64,000 nucleotides of DNA. Origin: Chloracidobacterium sp. (lineage in GTDB: Bacteria > Acidobacteriota > Blastocatellia > Chloracidobacteriales > Chloracidobacteriaceae). Made by a program: the position numbers and the translations under genes. The stretch lies in assembly GCA_025057975.1 (NCBI GenBank), contig JANWUV010000009.1:62001-126000 (forward strand). The letters run 5' to 3'. The first letter of the stretch is position 1. Each line of letters opens with the position of its first letter. The notes under the pieces were generated by a model. It made no database searches. It was not told where the DNA came from and saw only the letters and a list, made by a program, of their open reading frames with translations. Shown here in pieces: positions 27,638 through 35,800 of this stretch.

Positions 27638-29204
27638 GGCGCGAGGTGGTGGGCGGCGGCGCTGTCTCTGGTACGTAGCGGCGGCGGCGCTGCTGGTGTG
27701 GTTGCCAAGTGGTTGTCGGCGGCCCGTGGTGATCGCCGCCGATACGCTGGTGATGGCTGTGGAAAAGCCTCCAAAAACGCTGGATCCGCGCGTCGGTAAC
27801 GATGCGGTTTCGGCGCGGCTACACCAGATCATTTTTGATACGTTGGTGAACAAAGACGACCGGCTTGACTTGGTACCAGATTTAGCCGCCGACTTCTCTG
27901 TTTCGCCAGACGGACGGGTGTTTACGTTTCGGTTGCGACCCAACATACGGTTTCACGACGGCCGTTTGTTGACGTCCGAGGACGTGAAATACACCTTCGA
28001 GACGCTACGCGCGCGCGATTTCAATTCGCCCAAGAAGGGCGATTTCGCGCTGGTTGAGAACATTGAGACGCCCGACGAGCGAACGGTGATTTTCCGGTGT
28101 CGCGCGCCGAACTTGCCGATGTTGGGGAGTCTAGTCGCGGTTGGCATTGTGCCAAAGGGAACGACGCCGGACGAGGCGGCGCAGAGACCGGTGGGGACGG
28201 GGCCGTTTAAGGTCGTCGCCTACCGGGAAAACAACGATATTTTGTTAGAGGCCAATCCGGACTACTTCAAGGGTGCGCCGAAGTTGAAGCGGGTGCGGAT
28301 TCGGTTTATTCCCGACGCCGTAACGCGCGAGTTGGAGTTGCGCAAGGGGACAGTGCAGTTGGCGGTCAACGCGGATTTGGCGTACAGCACGAGCCAGGCG
28401 TTAGGTAAGACGCGCGGGTTGAAGCTGGTGCAGGCGAAAGGCACCAACCTTGCTTACCTTGGGTTGAACTGCGAAGACCCGCGGCTGGCGGACGTGCGGG
28501 TACGGCGGGCGCTGGCGCTGGCGATTGACCGGGAGACGATTATTCGGACGGTGTTTCGCGGGATGGCGCGGCCGGCGGCGGGGCCGCTGCCGCCGGAACA
28601 GTGGGCGTACCCTGACGACCTACCGCCGCCGCGCTACGCCCCCGATGAAGCGCGGCGGTTGTTGGCGGAAGCCGGGTACGGCCCGACCAATCCCCTGCGG
28701 TTAGAGTTGAAAACCTCTTCGGCGGAACTACCGCGTCAGATCGCGGCTGTGTTGCAGGAGCAGCTCAAGCGGGTTGGGATTCAGCTTTCCCTACGTTCAT
28801 TTGAGTTCCAGACATTTTTACAGGACACCATTGCCGGCAATTTTCAGATGTTTTACCTCATCAATGTCGGCGGTAATCAGAGCGTGGATTTTTTGAGTTA
28901 CTTTTACGAGTCGTCGCGGATTCCCACCAAAGAGAAGGGGTATAGTGAAGGCGCGAACCGGGGGCGGTATCGGTCGCCGCAGGTGGACGCTTGGCTGCGG
29001 GCGGCGGCGGCTACAACTGACAAAGCGGAGCAGCGCCGGCTGTACGGGTTGGTGCAAAAGCAAGTTGTGGCAGACGCAGCGCAGGTCTTTCTGTGGCATC
29101 CGCACAATGTGGCCATAGCGCACGAGCGTGTGCAGGGGATTGAGCTGGAGTTGTCGGGGAGCTACGCCTTTTTGCGGAAGGTATGGCTGTCTGCGGCGCC
29201 GTAG
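27624..29204 (+). CDS. Family 5 extracellular solute-binding lipoprotein (peptide/nickel type)
   Basis: The 526-residue protein begins with a signal peptide ending in a lipobox (LLVWLPSGC). The SBP_bac_5 fold follows: LDPRVGNDAVSARLHQIIFDTLV, LAADFSVSPDGRVFTFRLRP and FHDGRLLTSEDVKYTFE are the classical OppA/DppA signature region. The C-terminal domain includes RVRRALALAIDRETII. Such proteins deliver peptides, nickel or other ligands to ABC importers, but no permease or ATPase gene is nearby. The start lies within the 3' end of the lycopene cyclase gene, so the two are probably cotranscribed. Longer frames upstream were rejected because the chosen ATG places the signal peptide near the N-terminus. 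Confidence 0.88.
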   Translation: MPWFEARGGGRRRCLWYVAAAALLVWLPSGCRRPVVIAADTLVMAVEKPPKTLDPRVGNDAVSARLHQIIFDTLVNKDDRLDLVPDLAADFSVSPDGRVFTFRLRPNIRFHDGRLLTSEDVKYTFETLRARDFNSPKKGDFALVENIETPDERTVIFRCRAPNLPMLGSLVAVGIVPKGTTPDEAAQRPVGTGPFKVVAYRENNDILLEANPDYFKGAPKLKRVRIRFIPDAVTRELELRKGTVQLAVNADLAYSTSQALGKTRGLKLVQAKGTNLAYLGLNCEDPRLADVRVRRALALAIDRETIIRTVFRGMARPAAGPLPPEQWAYPDDLPPPRYAPDEARRLLAEAGYGPTNPLRLELKTSSAELPRQIAAVLQEQLKRVGIQLSLRSFEFQTFLQDTIAGNFQMFYLINVGGNQSVDFLSYFYESSRIPTKEKGYSEGANRGRYRSPQVDAWLRAAAATTDKAEQRRLYGLVQKQVVADAAQVFLWHPHNVAIAHERVQGIELELSGSYAFLRKVWLSAAP

Positions 29205-29291
29205 CCAGTGGCTGACGGCGGCGTTAGGTGACTTTCGTCTGATAATGGAAAAGCTTCGTCTGTAAACTACGGTGAGGAAAGGGGGCGTGGT

Positions 29292-29843
29292 TTGGGCGGG
29301 ATCAAGCGGGTGTGCGTCTATTGTGGGTCGCAAGCTGGACGGTCGGTCATGTACCGTGCTGTCGCGCAGATGGTTGGAAGGACGTTGGCGCGGCGGGGGA
29401 TTGCGGTAGTGTACGGCGGTGGGCAAGTTGGGTTAATGGGGCTGGTGGCGGCGGCGGCTTTGGCGGAGGGTGGGTGCGTCATCGGCGTCATCCCGGAGCG
29501 ACTGCTGGAGCGTGAGGTCGCCTATCTCGGCGTGACGGAAATGTATGTGACGCGGACAATGCACGAGCGCAAGGCGCGTATGATGGAGCTTTCAGACGCC
29601 TTCGTGGCGCTGCCCGGTGGGATTGGTACGCTGGATGAACTGTTTGAGATTTGGACGTGGCGGCAGCTTGGCTACCACGCTAAGCCGGTTGGTTTACTGA
29701 ATGTCGCCGGGTACTACGATGGGTTGTTAGCGTTCCTTGACCACGCCGTGCAGGAGGGTTTTTTGACGCCGGACTGTCGGGCGCTGTTGTTGGTGGAGAC
29801 GGATTTTGAGACGCTGTTGGAAAGGATGAAGGATGAGAGATGA
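29292..29843 (+). CDS. LOG family protein (TIGR00730), putative nucleotide phosphoribohydrolase
   Basis: This 183-residue Rossmann-fold protein shows VCVYCGSQAG at the N-terminus, VVYGGGQVGLMG, MHERKARM and the catalytic PGGIGTLDELFEIWTW. LOG proteins hydrolyse nucleoside 5'-monophosphates at the N-glycosidic bond (cytokinin activation in plants). Many bacterial members are mis-annotated as lysine decarboxylases. The start is TTG, preceded by GAGGAAAGGGGG. The last codons are built from aggatga heptamers and the stop TGA lies inside the last one. It is convergent with mobA. Confidence 0.88.
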   Translation: MGGIKRVCVYCGSQAGRSVMYRAVAQMVGRTLARRGIAVVYGGGQVGLMGLVAAAALAEGGCVIGVIPERLLEREVAYLGVTEMYVTRTMHERKARMMELSDAFVALPGGIGTLDELFEIWTWRQLGYHAKPVGLLNVAGYYDGLLAFLDHAVQEGFLTPDCRALLLVETDFETLLERMKDER

Positions 29844-29912
29844 AAAGGGAAGAAATGCTCCTTCATCCCTCATCCCTCATCCCTCATCCTTCATCCTTTA
29901 TCCTTTATCCTC
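29823..29912. repeat. Mirrored heptamer repeat array between LOG and mobA gene ends
   Basis: Three heptamers (aggatga, aggatga, gagatga) at 29823-29843 face seven heptamers at 29864-29912 (catccct three times, catcctt twice, tatcctt, tatcctc). The two arrays are reverse complements apart from G-U-compatible changes and are separated by about 20 bases. A transcript could form a stem of about 21 base pairs. The first array encodes the C-terminus and stop of the LOG protein. The other end supplies the last codons and TAA stop of mobA. It may act as a bidirectional terminator. Confidence 0.8.
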
Positions 29913-30545
29913 CTCCTTCCACACCTCCATTGCCTGTCGGTAGTCGTCCGGCGTATTGAGATTGAATAGCAGTCGGTCGGCATGGGGCAGATCGGCGTAC
30001 GCCGGGAAGGGAAGCCGCGCCGCGCCTACAAGGTCAAGAAAGTCTTGGACGCGCCGCCGGCCGCTGTCTAGAAAGGCTGACAGCGCCGGTTGGACGGCCG
30101 GGCTGTAGGCGGCGCAGACGCCAGTAATACAGCTGGTTGCTGAGACTGGGGCGACAGCTGGTGCCGCAGGGAAAGCGGCGGCAAGACGTTCAAGGAAAGC
30201 CGTGGTCAGAAGCGGCATATCGCAGGGGACAACCAGCCAACGTAACGCGCCGAGGTGACGGGCGTGGCAGGCGGCACGTTCGATGCCGGCGAGCGGTCCA
30301 CCGTTTGGTCGGTCATCGAGGAGGAGGTGAGCGGTGAGACGATAGTCTGATAACGTTTTTTCAAGAAGTGGGGCGGTGGCCACTGACGCGACGATCCACC
30401 AATCAGAGTAAACGGAAGCCAGTCGCTCCGCTAAAACCACCAGCAAAGGCCGCTTTGGGAAAGGCAAAAGCGCCTTCGGCCGACCCATGCGCTGGCTGCG
30501 GCCGCCAGCCAGAATGTAGAGCGGCTGCCGACGGAATCTGCTCAC
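29898..30545 (-). CDS. mobA: Molybdenum cofactor guanylyltransferase
   Basis: MobA attaches GMP to molybdopterin to form the guanine dinucleotide cofactor used by DMSO reductase-family enzymes. The 215-residue protein has the nucleotidyltransferase start ILAGGRSQRMGRPKALLPF, DDRPNGGPLAGIERA, VVPCDMPLLTTAFLERL and FNLNTPDDYRQA near the C-terminus. Length is normal. The start codon is GTG. The final residues (WKEEDKG) are encoded by the heptamer repeat, so the C-terminal end may vary between strains. No other molybdenum cofactor gene is in the window. Confidence 0.93.
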   Translation of the reverse strand: MSRFRRQPLYILAGGRSQRMGRPKALLPFPKRPLLVVLAERLASVYSDWWIVASVATAPLLEKTLSDYRLTAHLLLDDRPNGGPLAGIERAACHARHLGALRWLVVPCDMPLLTTAFLERLAAAFPAAPAVAPVSATSCITGVCAAYSPAVQPALSAFLDSGRRRVQDFLDLVGAARLPFPAYADLPHADRLLFNLNTPDDYRQAMEVWKEEDKG

Positions 30546-30657
30546 GGCTGTGGAAACTGAGTACGTGGGGTTTCAAATGACTTGGCAACACAAGCGCTGG
30601 CTGACCTAGTGTTGCGTGCAACTGATGGGTGCAACGGGGTGGCTGCCGGGACGGGCA

Positions 30658-30936
30658 CTACGGAAAGTGGTGTGGCGTGTGGGTGAAGGTTTCGACCATG
30701 TAGTCGTGTAGGTAGTTGAACATGAGGTTTTGGAAGCGCCACCCGTAGCGGGGGTCCTGCAGGTCACGGTGCGGAATCACAAAACTGTATGGTTCTAGAA
30801 TACCGTCCACCTTGAGAGAAATCACCACACGCACGCCTTGTGGGTCGTCTTCGGCGTGAAAGTTAAACAGCGGGTGTTCATACCGCTGTAGTTCGGCCTG
30901 AATTTTCTCAAGGCTTGAAAGGTCGGGCGCAGGCAT
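30658..30936 (-). CDS. Conserved small hypothetical protein
   Basis: The 92-residue soluble protein was not recognised. It starts with an amphipathic helix (LSSLEKIQAELQRY). A probable beta-rich middle (VRVVISLKVDG, LEPYSFVIPHRDL) follows, and then an aromatic-rich helix with RYGWRFQNLMFNYLHDYM. The composition is that of a folded globular protein, and GAGGAA precedes the ATG. It begins 38 bases after fabG and is the last gene of the ppgK to fabG run. Confidence 0.7.
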   Translation of the reverse strand: MPAPDLSSLEKIQAELQRYEHPLFNFHAEDDPQGVRVVISLKVDGILEPYSFVIPHRDLQDPRYGWRFQNLMFNYLHDYMVETFTHTPHHFP

Positions 30937-30974
30937 GGGCGTTCCTCATCGGCGGAAGATTTCCGGGGCGGCGG

Positions 30975-31721
30975 TTACATTGCTAAGCCGCCGTCGGCTT
31001 GAATGACTTGGCCGGTGATGTAGCGTGCGTCTGGGGAAAGCAGGAAGGCGGCAATCCGTGCTACTTCCGTCGCCGTACCAAACCGGCCCAGTGGGATTTG
31101 TTCAAGTAGCTTGGCCCGATATTCAGGGCTCAGCGCCTGCGTCATGTCAGTATCAATAAGGCCCAACGCCAACGCATTGACGGTGATGCCCCGACCAGCG
31201 ACTTCCTTCGCCAACGCCTTGGTAAAACCAATCATGCCCGCCTTGGACGCCGCATAGTTGGTTTGTCCGGCCATGCCGACGACGCCGCTGATTGAGCTGA
31301 TGTTGAGGATCGCGCCGCCTTGTTTTTGCTTGAGAAGGATTGCCACGACGGCCTTTGACATATTGAAAACGCTTTTGAGGTTGGCGTTGAGGACGGCATC
31401 CCAGTCCTCCTCTTTCATCATAACCAGCAGCTTATCGCGGGTTATGCCGGCGTTGTTGACGAGTCCGTGAATTGCACCGAAACGTTCTCGAACCTGCTTG
31501 ACAACATGTTGCGCTGCGTCAAAGTCAGCGGCGTCCGCTTGGTAGCTCTGTACTGTCGCCCCCTGCGCCTGCGCTTCCGCTTCGACAGTCTGGGCGGCGG
31601 CGGCTTGACTGCGGTAGGTGAAGGCAACGTTTGCGCCACGTGCGGCGAGCTCCATGACAATGGCGCGACCGATACCACGCGAGCCGCCCGTAACAAGGAT
31701 GGTTTGACCGTGAAAGTTCAT
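30975..31721 (-). CDS. fabG: 3-oxoacyl-[acyl-carrier-protein] reductase
   Basis: FabG reduces 3-oxoacyl-ACP with NADPH in fatty-acid elongation. The 248-residue short-chain dehydrogenase has TGGSRGIGRAIV at the N-terminus, the NNAGIT motif, Ser-Tyr-Lys catalytic residues in SSISGVVGMAGQTNYAASKAG, and a C-terminal ITGQVIQADGG. A frame 60 codons longer is open but unlikely. The chosen ATG overlaps the stop of the CPBP-protease gene (ATGA), and the resulting length is standard. Neighbouring plsC supports a lipid-synthesis setting. Confidence 0.93.
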   Translation of the reverse strand: MNFHGQTILVTGGSRGIGRAIVMELAARGANVAFTYRSQAAAAQTVEAEAQAQGATVQSYQADAADFDAAQHVVKQVRERFGAIHGLVNNAGITRDKLLVMMKEEDWDAVLNANLKSVFNMSKAVVAILLKQKQGGAILNISSISGVVGMAGQTNYAASKAGMIGFTKALAKEVAGRGITVNALALGLIDTDMTQALSPEYRAKLLEQIPLGRFGTATEVARIAAFLLSPDARYITGQVIQADGGLAM

Positions 31722-32542
31722 GGCGTTGTCGGTGAGGAAGTTGCTAGTAACTCCCAAAAGAAGATAATCGCAACGGCTTGGACGCCATTGAAAGCGTAGT
31801 GGAGCGCCAGCGCCGGCAGGATGGAGCCGGTTGCGGCGCGGAGGAGCGTGAGGACAAAGCTCAGCACAGCCAACATTGTCAGTCCGGCCCAGCCCCCCCA
31901 ATACTGCGGAACATGAACTGCCAAAAACAAGGCGGCGACGAGGACGACGGCGACGGCGGTTCCGAGCTGTCGTTGCAGGCCGCCAAACAAGACGCCGCGG
32001 TACACCACTTCTTCCACCAGTGGGGCTGACAGAGCAGCGACCGACGCGACGGCGAGCCGAATTCCTGGCCCCAGCGCTAGCACCCGGTCAAGGTCAGTTT
32101 TGGCGTTTGGTAGGTAGCGCTCAAGCCAGGCCCCAAACGCCAAGAACAGCGGCGCGGAGAGCGCGGCGGCGACCAGCGCTGCGCCCTGCCGCGACCACAA
32201 GGTGGTGCACCAGTCGAGGCCGAGCGTCGTGCGCAGGCCGCGCGGAGAGGTGTGAGTGATGAGTTTCCAGCACCAGAACAGCGTCACGGCATGGGCGACG
32301 AAGGTTGACAAAACGAGCGCCAACACAAGCGAGCGGGAACCGGCGACATCGGCCTCGGTTGGGAGCGCGGCGTGTCGCCAGTAAAACCAGGCCGTCCAGA
32401 GCAACTGCGCGCCCAGCGAGGTGAGGAGGAGGCTGGCCGTGCTCAGCAACCACGTGAACACCGCCGCGCCGGCCGTCCATCCGACCGTTGGGTGAGGTGG
32501 CGCACTAACCCGGTTTGGGCGGTCAGGTGTGATGAACTTCAT
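31718..32542 (-). CDS. CPBP family intramembrane glutamic endopeptidase
   Basis: The 274-residue protein has about seven to eight hydrophobic segments and the CPBP/ABI (Rce1-like) motifs: APLVEEVVYRGVLFGGLQ (EExxxR, motif 1), LFLAVHVPQ (motif 2 with His) and ALHYAFNGVQ (motif 3 with His and Asn). The catalytic Glu pair and the His residues are all present. The bacterial role is generally unknown. CAAX-like processing or membrane protein maturation have been suggested for the family. It overlaps plsC and fabG by four bases on each side. Confidence 0.9.
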   Translation of the reverse strand: MKFITPDRPNRVSAPPHPTVGWTAGAAVFTWLLSTASLLLTSLGAQLLWTAWFYWRHAALPTEADVAGSRSLVLALVLSTFVAHAVTLFWCWKLITHTSPRGLRTTLGLDWCTTLWSRQGAALVAAALSAPLFLAFGAWLERYLPNAKTDLDRVLALGPGIRLAVASVAALSAPLVEEVVYRGVLFGGLQRQLGTAVAVVLVAALFLAVHVPQYWGGWAGLTMLAVLSFVLTLLRAATGSILPALALHYAFNGVQAVAIIFFWELLATSSPTTP

Positions 32543-33312
32543 GGGCGCGGCGATTCTTCTCTGGGTAGAGGCATCGGCGACGAGGAAGCCGGTCGTGCGG
32601 CTTGCTCAGCATGGGCCGCCAGCTGCCGGTTCATGACGGCGGCGACTTCCCTCATCAGGTCCTCAAGCGAGCCTTGCGGCGGTATGGGAGGATGAACAGT
32701 CATGAAGACTGGACAGGGTGTGAGTCGCCACGTTCGAGCCGGTAGAAAGGCGGCCGTGCCGTAAATCGTGACCGGTATGATTGGAACGCCGGCTTCCTGC
32801 GCTAGGCGAAAACCACCGGGCTTGAACGCCTTGGTCTGCGCCGGTTGGGTGTTGCGTGTGCCTTCGGGAAAAATCACGATGGGCAGGCCTGCCGCCAGCA
32901 CTTTACGCGCCATCCGCATCGTTAGCAGCGTTGCGCTACGGTTACCCCGATCAACGGGGATATGCCCAGCCCGCCACAGAAACCAGCCGAGGAAGGGAAT
33001 ACGGAAAAGTTCCTTCTTGGCCAGAATTCGAAACTGAAAAGGTAGGAAAGCAAACAGCACAGGAATGTCCAGCAGGCTCTGATGGTTCGCCATGATGACC
33101 GCCGGCATGTTGCGGGGCAAGTGGTGGAGGCCAGCGGCGGTAGGGCGCAGGCCAACGATCAGGGCAATCAAGCGGCACCACAGGCGCGCTATACCATGTT
33201 GCCATTCGCCGGTGCGATCAAAGAACGAAAGCAGTAGGGTGACAAGCCCCATCCCGATGGTGAGAGCGGCAATGAGCGTCAGAGCAAGAACGACGTGGAG
33301 GGTGCGAAGCAT
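32539..33312 (-). CDS. plsC: 1-acyl-sn-glycerol-3-phosphate acyltransferase
   Basis: PlsC acylates lysophosphatidic acid at the membrane surface to form phosphatidic acid. The 257-residue protein has an N-terminal hydrophobic helix. The acyltransferase motifs are NHQSLLD (HX4D), the segment around LFRIPFLGWFLWRAGHIPVDR, and FPEGTRN, followed by GVPIIPVTIYG. The C-terminal 25 residues are Pro/Ser/Ala-rich. It starts 11 bases after the FGGY kinase gene stop and overlaps the CPBP gene. This supports one operon that mixes sugar kinases with lipid functions. Confidence 0.92.
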   Translation of the reverse strand: MLRTLHVVLALTLIAALTIGMGLVTLLLSFFDRTGEWQHGIARLWCRLIALIVGLRPTAAGLHHLPRNMPAVIMANHQSLLDIPVLFAFLPFQFRILAKKELFRIPFLGWFLWRAGHIPVDRGNRSATLLTMRMARKVLAAGLPIVIFPEGTRNTQPAQTKAFKPGGFRLAQEAGVPIIPVTIYGTAAFLPARTWRLTPCPVFMTVHPPIPPQGSLEDLMREVAAVMNRQLAAHAEQAARPASSSPMPLPREESPRP

Positions 33313-33323
33313 TGGCGACGGCG

Positions 33324-34820
33324 TCAGGGGTGTGCAGTCGAGCCACCGAACAGGGTGTCAGCAGCAGCGCGGTGCCGCCGGAGACAGGCGCGGTAGCGCG
33401 CATGCGCGGCGGCGTCCGGCTGAAACCACTGTCCGTCGGGCGGGCGGCACCGGTCAGCTGTGATCAGTCCCAGACGGAGGCTAACCCAGAGCGCCGCGCC
33501 ACGGGCGGAGGTCTCTGTCGGAATGACGCACAGGGGGCGTCCCAGCGCGTGGCACAGTATCGTAGCAAAAGCTACCGACGCCAAAACCCCTCCGGACGCC
33601 ACGCACGGTGTGGTCGCTGGAAGCAGTCCCGCCGCTTCAAGTTCGTCGGCAATCCAGGCAAGACGGACGGCGAGCGTTTCGAGCAGCGCCCGCCAGAGCG
33701 CAACGGCGTCGGTGGCAAGCCGCAGTCCGATGATGGCGCCGACGGCGTGTGAGCGCCAGCCGAGGCTGCGCTCGCCGGCCCAGAACGGCAGGACCGTCAG
33801 GCCGGTGTCGTCGGGCCGGGCGGCGCTCGTGGCGGCTTCCAACGCCGCCGGCGGCGGCAGGCGCAGCGTCCGGCGAGCCCAAGCGAGGAGGTTGCCGGCG
33901 TTGCTGAGCGCCCCGCCAATGAGCGCGCGCCGCCGGTCAAGACGGTATGCCCAGAGTCCCGGCGGCGGCGCTTCCGGTTCGCGGTCGGTTGGAACGGTGA
34001 TGCGGAGCGCGGCCGTTGTTCCGATATTGACGGCAGCCCGCGTGTCCGTGAAACACAGGCTGCCAAGGTTGCCGCAGGCGCCGTCCGCCAGCGGTGGGAA
34101 AAACTTCGCTTGGCGAAGCGGCGACCACCGGTTTCGGAACGGCGGACGCAATTGGTCGCCGGCCAACGCAAAATCATCGTCGGCGACGGGCGGAAGGTGG
34201 TGTTTCGTCAGCCCAAGGTCGGCGAGGATTTCCTCGTCCCAATCGGCATCCCGGCGTGAGTAGAGGCCGGTCGCCGACGCCAAGGAAACGCTAGTGTACG
34301 CAACACCGAAGAGTCGCAGCCAGGCGTACTCGGCGAACGACATCCACCGCCATTCAGCAAGGTTCAGGCGGCGCTTGAGCCATGACAGCTTGAGCAGCCA
34401 GTAGCTGGAGTGGAGCGGGCAGCCGGTTCGGGCGTAGAGTCGGCGGGCGGCAAAAGACGTTGCCCAGTGCTCGCGTTCCGTCTCGGAACGTGTGTCGCCC
34501 CAAGCGAAAACAGGTGTTGTCGGCCCGCCGACATCAGCCGTGCCGTCTGGCGTCAAACGGACGCCCATGAGGCTGTGCATCATCGTGGAGACACCGACGC
34601 CGGATAGGCTGCCGCCATAGCGGGCGGCGAGGCGCAACGTCCGACTGACGACTTGTGTCAGGTGAGCGAAAAGCGCCGCCGGGTTATACGTCATTCCGCC
34701 GTCGTCGGTCGTCGTCGGAGCGATGGGCCGTCGCGCCAAGGTGTCAGGCAGGAGGTCGCCAGCGGCGGTAAAGACGGCCGCGCGCAGCGACGACGAGCCG
34801 ATGTCAATCGCCAAGATCAT
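33324..34820 (-). CDS. FGGY-family carbohydrate kinase, gluconokinase-like
   Basis: The 498-residue kinase starts MILAIDIGSSSLRAAVF, the FGGY phosphate-1 motif. VGVSTMMHSLMGVRLT follows, resembling the MHSL segment of gluconokinases. Later come AAVNIGTTAALRI (phosphate-2 region) and CVASGGVLASVAFATILCHALGRP (adenosine motif). It is best explained as phosphorylating gluconate to 6-phosphogluconate, substrate of the gnd product encoded about 25 kb away, but xylulose or another polyol is possible. The ATG overlaps the glk stop by four bases. The open frame upstream (48 codons) lies inside glk and is not used. Confidence 0.8.
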   Translation of the reverse strand: MILAIDIGSSSLRAAVFTAAGDLLPDTLARRPIAPTTTDDGGMTYNPAALFAHLTQVVSRTLRLAARYGGSLSGVGVSTMMHSLMGVRLTPDGTADVGGPTTPVFAWGDTRSETEREHWATSFAARRLYARTGCPLHSSYWLLKLSWLKRRLNLAEWRWMSFAEYAWLRLFGVAYTSVSLASATGLYSRRDADWDEEILADLGLTKHHLPPVADDDFALAGDQLRPPFRNRWSPLRQAKFFPPLADGACGNLGSLCFTDTRAAVNIGTTAALRITVPTDREPEAPPPGLWAYRLDRRRALIGGALSNAGNLLAWARRTLRLPPPAALEAATSAARPDDTGLTVLPFWAGERSLGWRSHAVGAIIGLRLATDAVALWRALLETLAVRLAWIADELEAAGLLPATTPCVASGGVLASVAFATILCHALGRPLCVIPTETSARGAALWVSLRLGLITADRCRPPDGQWFQPDAAAHARYRACLRRHRAAADTLFGGSTAHP

Positions 34821-35800
34821 GGAGCGTGGTGTTTGGCGTACTGCGCCGCGCCCAGCAGGGCGGTTTGTGTATTGAGGATCACAGCGACGGGGATGCGCTC
34901 CAGGAAGCGGCGAAACCTTCCCTTGGCAATGAACGCGCGCAGGAAACCGCCTGCCGTCATCCACTTGAGGATTTTGGGTGCAATGCCGCCGCCGATAAAG
35001 ACGCCTCCAACGGCGAGGGCTTTCAGGGCTAAGTTGCCGGCTTCCGAGCCGTATAGTGAGACGAAGCGTTCCATGACTGCCACGGCGATTGGGAGTCCTT
35101 CGTCGGCGAATTTGGCGACGGCTGCGCCGTAGCCGTGAGCGGCGGCGAAGGCTTCCAGTTCGGCCGAACCGGCAGCGCGGCCAGTGTCGCGTAAGAAACG
35201 GTAAAGATGTTCAAAGCCGAATGTCCCGGAAACCAGCCGTTCCCAACTGACATGTTCGTAGGTTTCCCAGAGATACGCTAGGAGCGCTGCCTCAGTTAGG
35301 TCGCTGGGCGCAAAGCTCGCATGGCCGCCTTCAGAGGGGATGGGAATATGGCGCATCCCATCCCAAAATAGGATGCATTCACCGAGGCCTGTACCAGCTG
35401 AGATCAGCGCCGCATTGCCGACGCGCGGCTCGCCGGCTTGGATGGGATGGAAGTCGCTTTGAGGCAGCAGGGCGATGCCGTTGCCGTTGGCTTCAAGGTC
35501 GTTGATGACAAAAGCCGGGCAGTGAAGCGTTTGGCGGAGCTCGTCTACTCGAATGGCCCAAGACAGGTTTGTGATGTGGCAGACGCCGTCCAGAACAGGT
35601 CCCGCTGCGCTGATGCAGGCGGCGTGACAGCGGGGGTCGCGGTCACCGAAGAAGGCGCGCAGCATGGCCGGCAGGTCGGTGAAATCAGCGCTGGCAAAGG
35701 TCTTAATCTCCACCGGCGTCAAAGAGTCGGCCTCAAATAAGCCAAGGTGGGTTTTAGTGCCGCCGACATCGCCGGCGAGCAGCAGGCGCGTGGTCGTCAT
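34817..35800 (-). CDS. glk: Glucokinase (ATP-dependent, Glk family)
   Basis: This 327-residue Glk-family kinase phosphorylates glucose with ATP. It contains LLLAGDVGGTKTHLGLF (phosphate motif), AGPVLDGVCHITNLSWAI, FVINDLEANGNGI (catalytic Asp), ISAGTGLGECILFW and GVFIGGGIAPKI. The start ATG shares one base with the ppgK stop (TGATG). The longer open frame lies within ppgK. It stands between ppgK and the gluconokinase-like gene, so three sugar kinases are translated from a common message. Confidence 0.93.
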   Translation of the reverse strand: MTTTRLLLAGDVGGTKTHLGLFEADSLTPVEIKTFASADFTDLPAMLRAFFGDRDPRCHAACISAAGPVLDGVCHITNLSWAIRVDELRQTLHCPAFVINDLEANGNGIALLPQSDFHPIQAGEPRVGNAALISAGTGLGECILFWDGMRHIPIPSEGGHASFAPSDLTEAALLAYLWETYEHVSWERLVSGTFGFEHLYRFLRDTGRAAGSAELEAFAAAHGYGAAVAKFADEGLPIAVAVMERFVSLYGSEAGNLALKALAVGGVFIGGGIAPKILKWMTAGGFLRAFIAKGRFRRFLERIPVAVILNTQTALLGAAQYAKHHAP

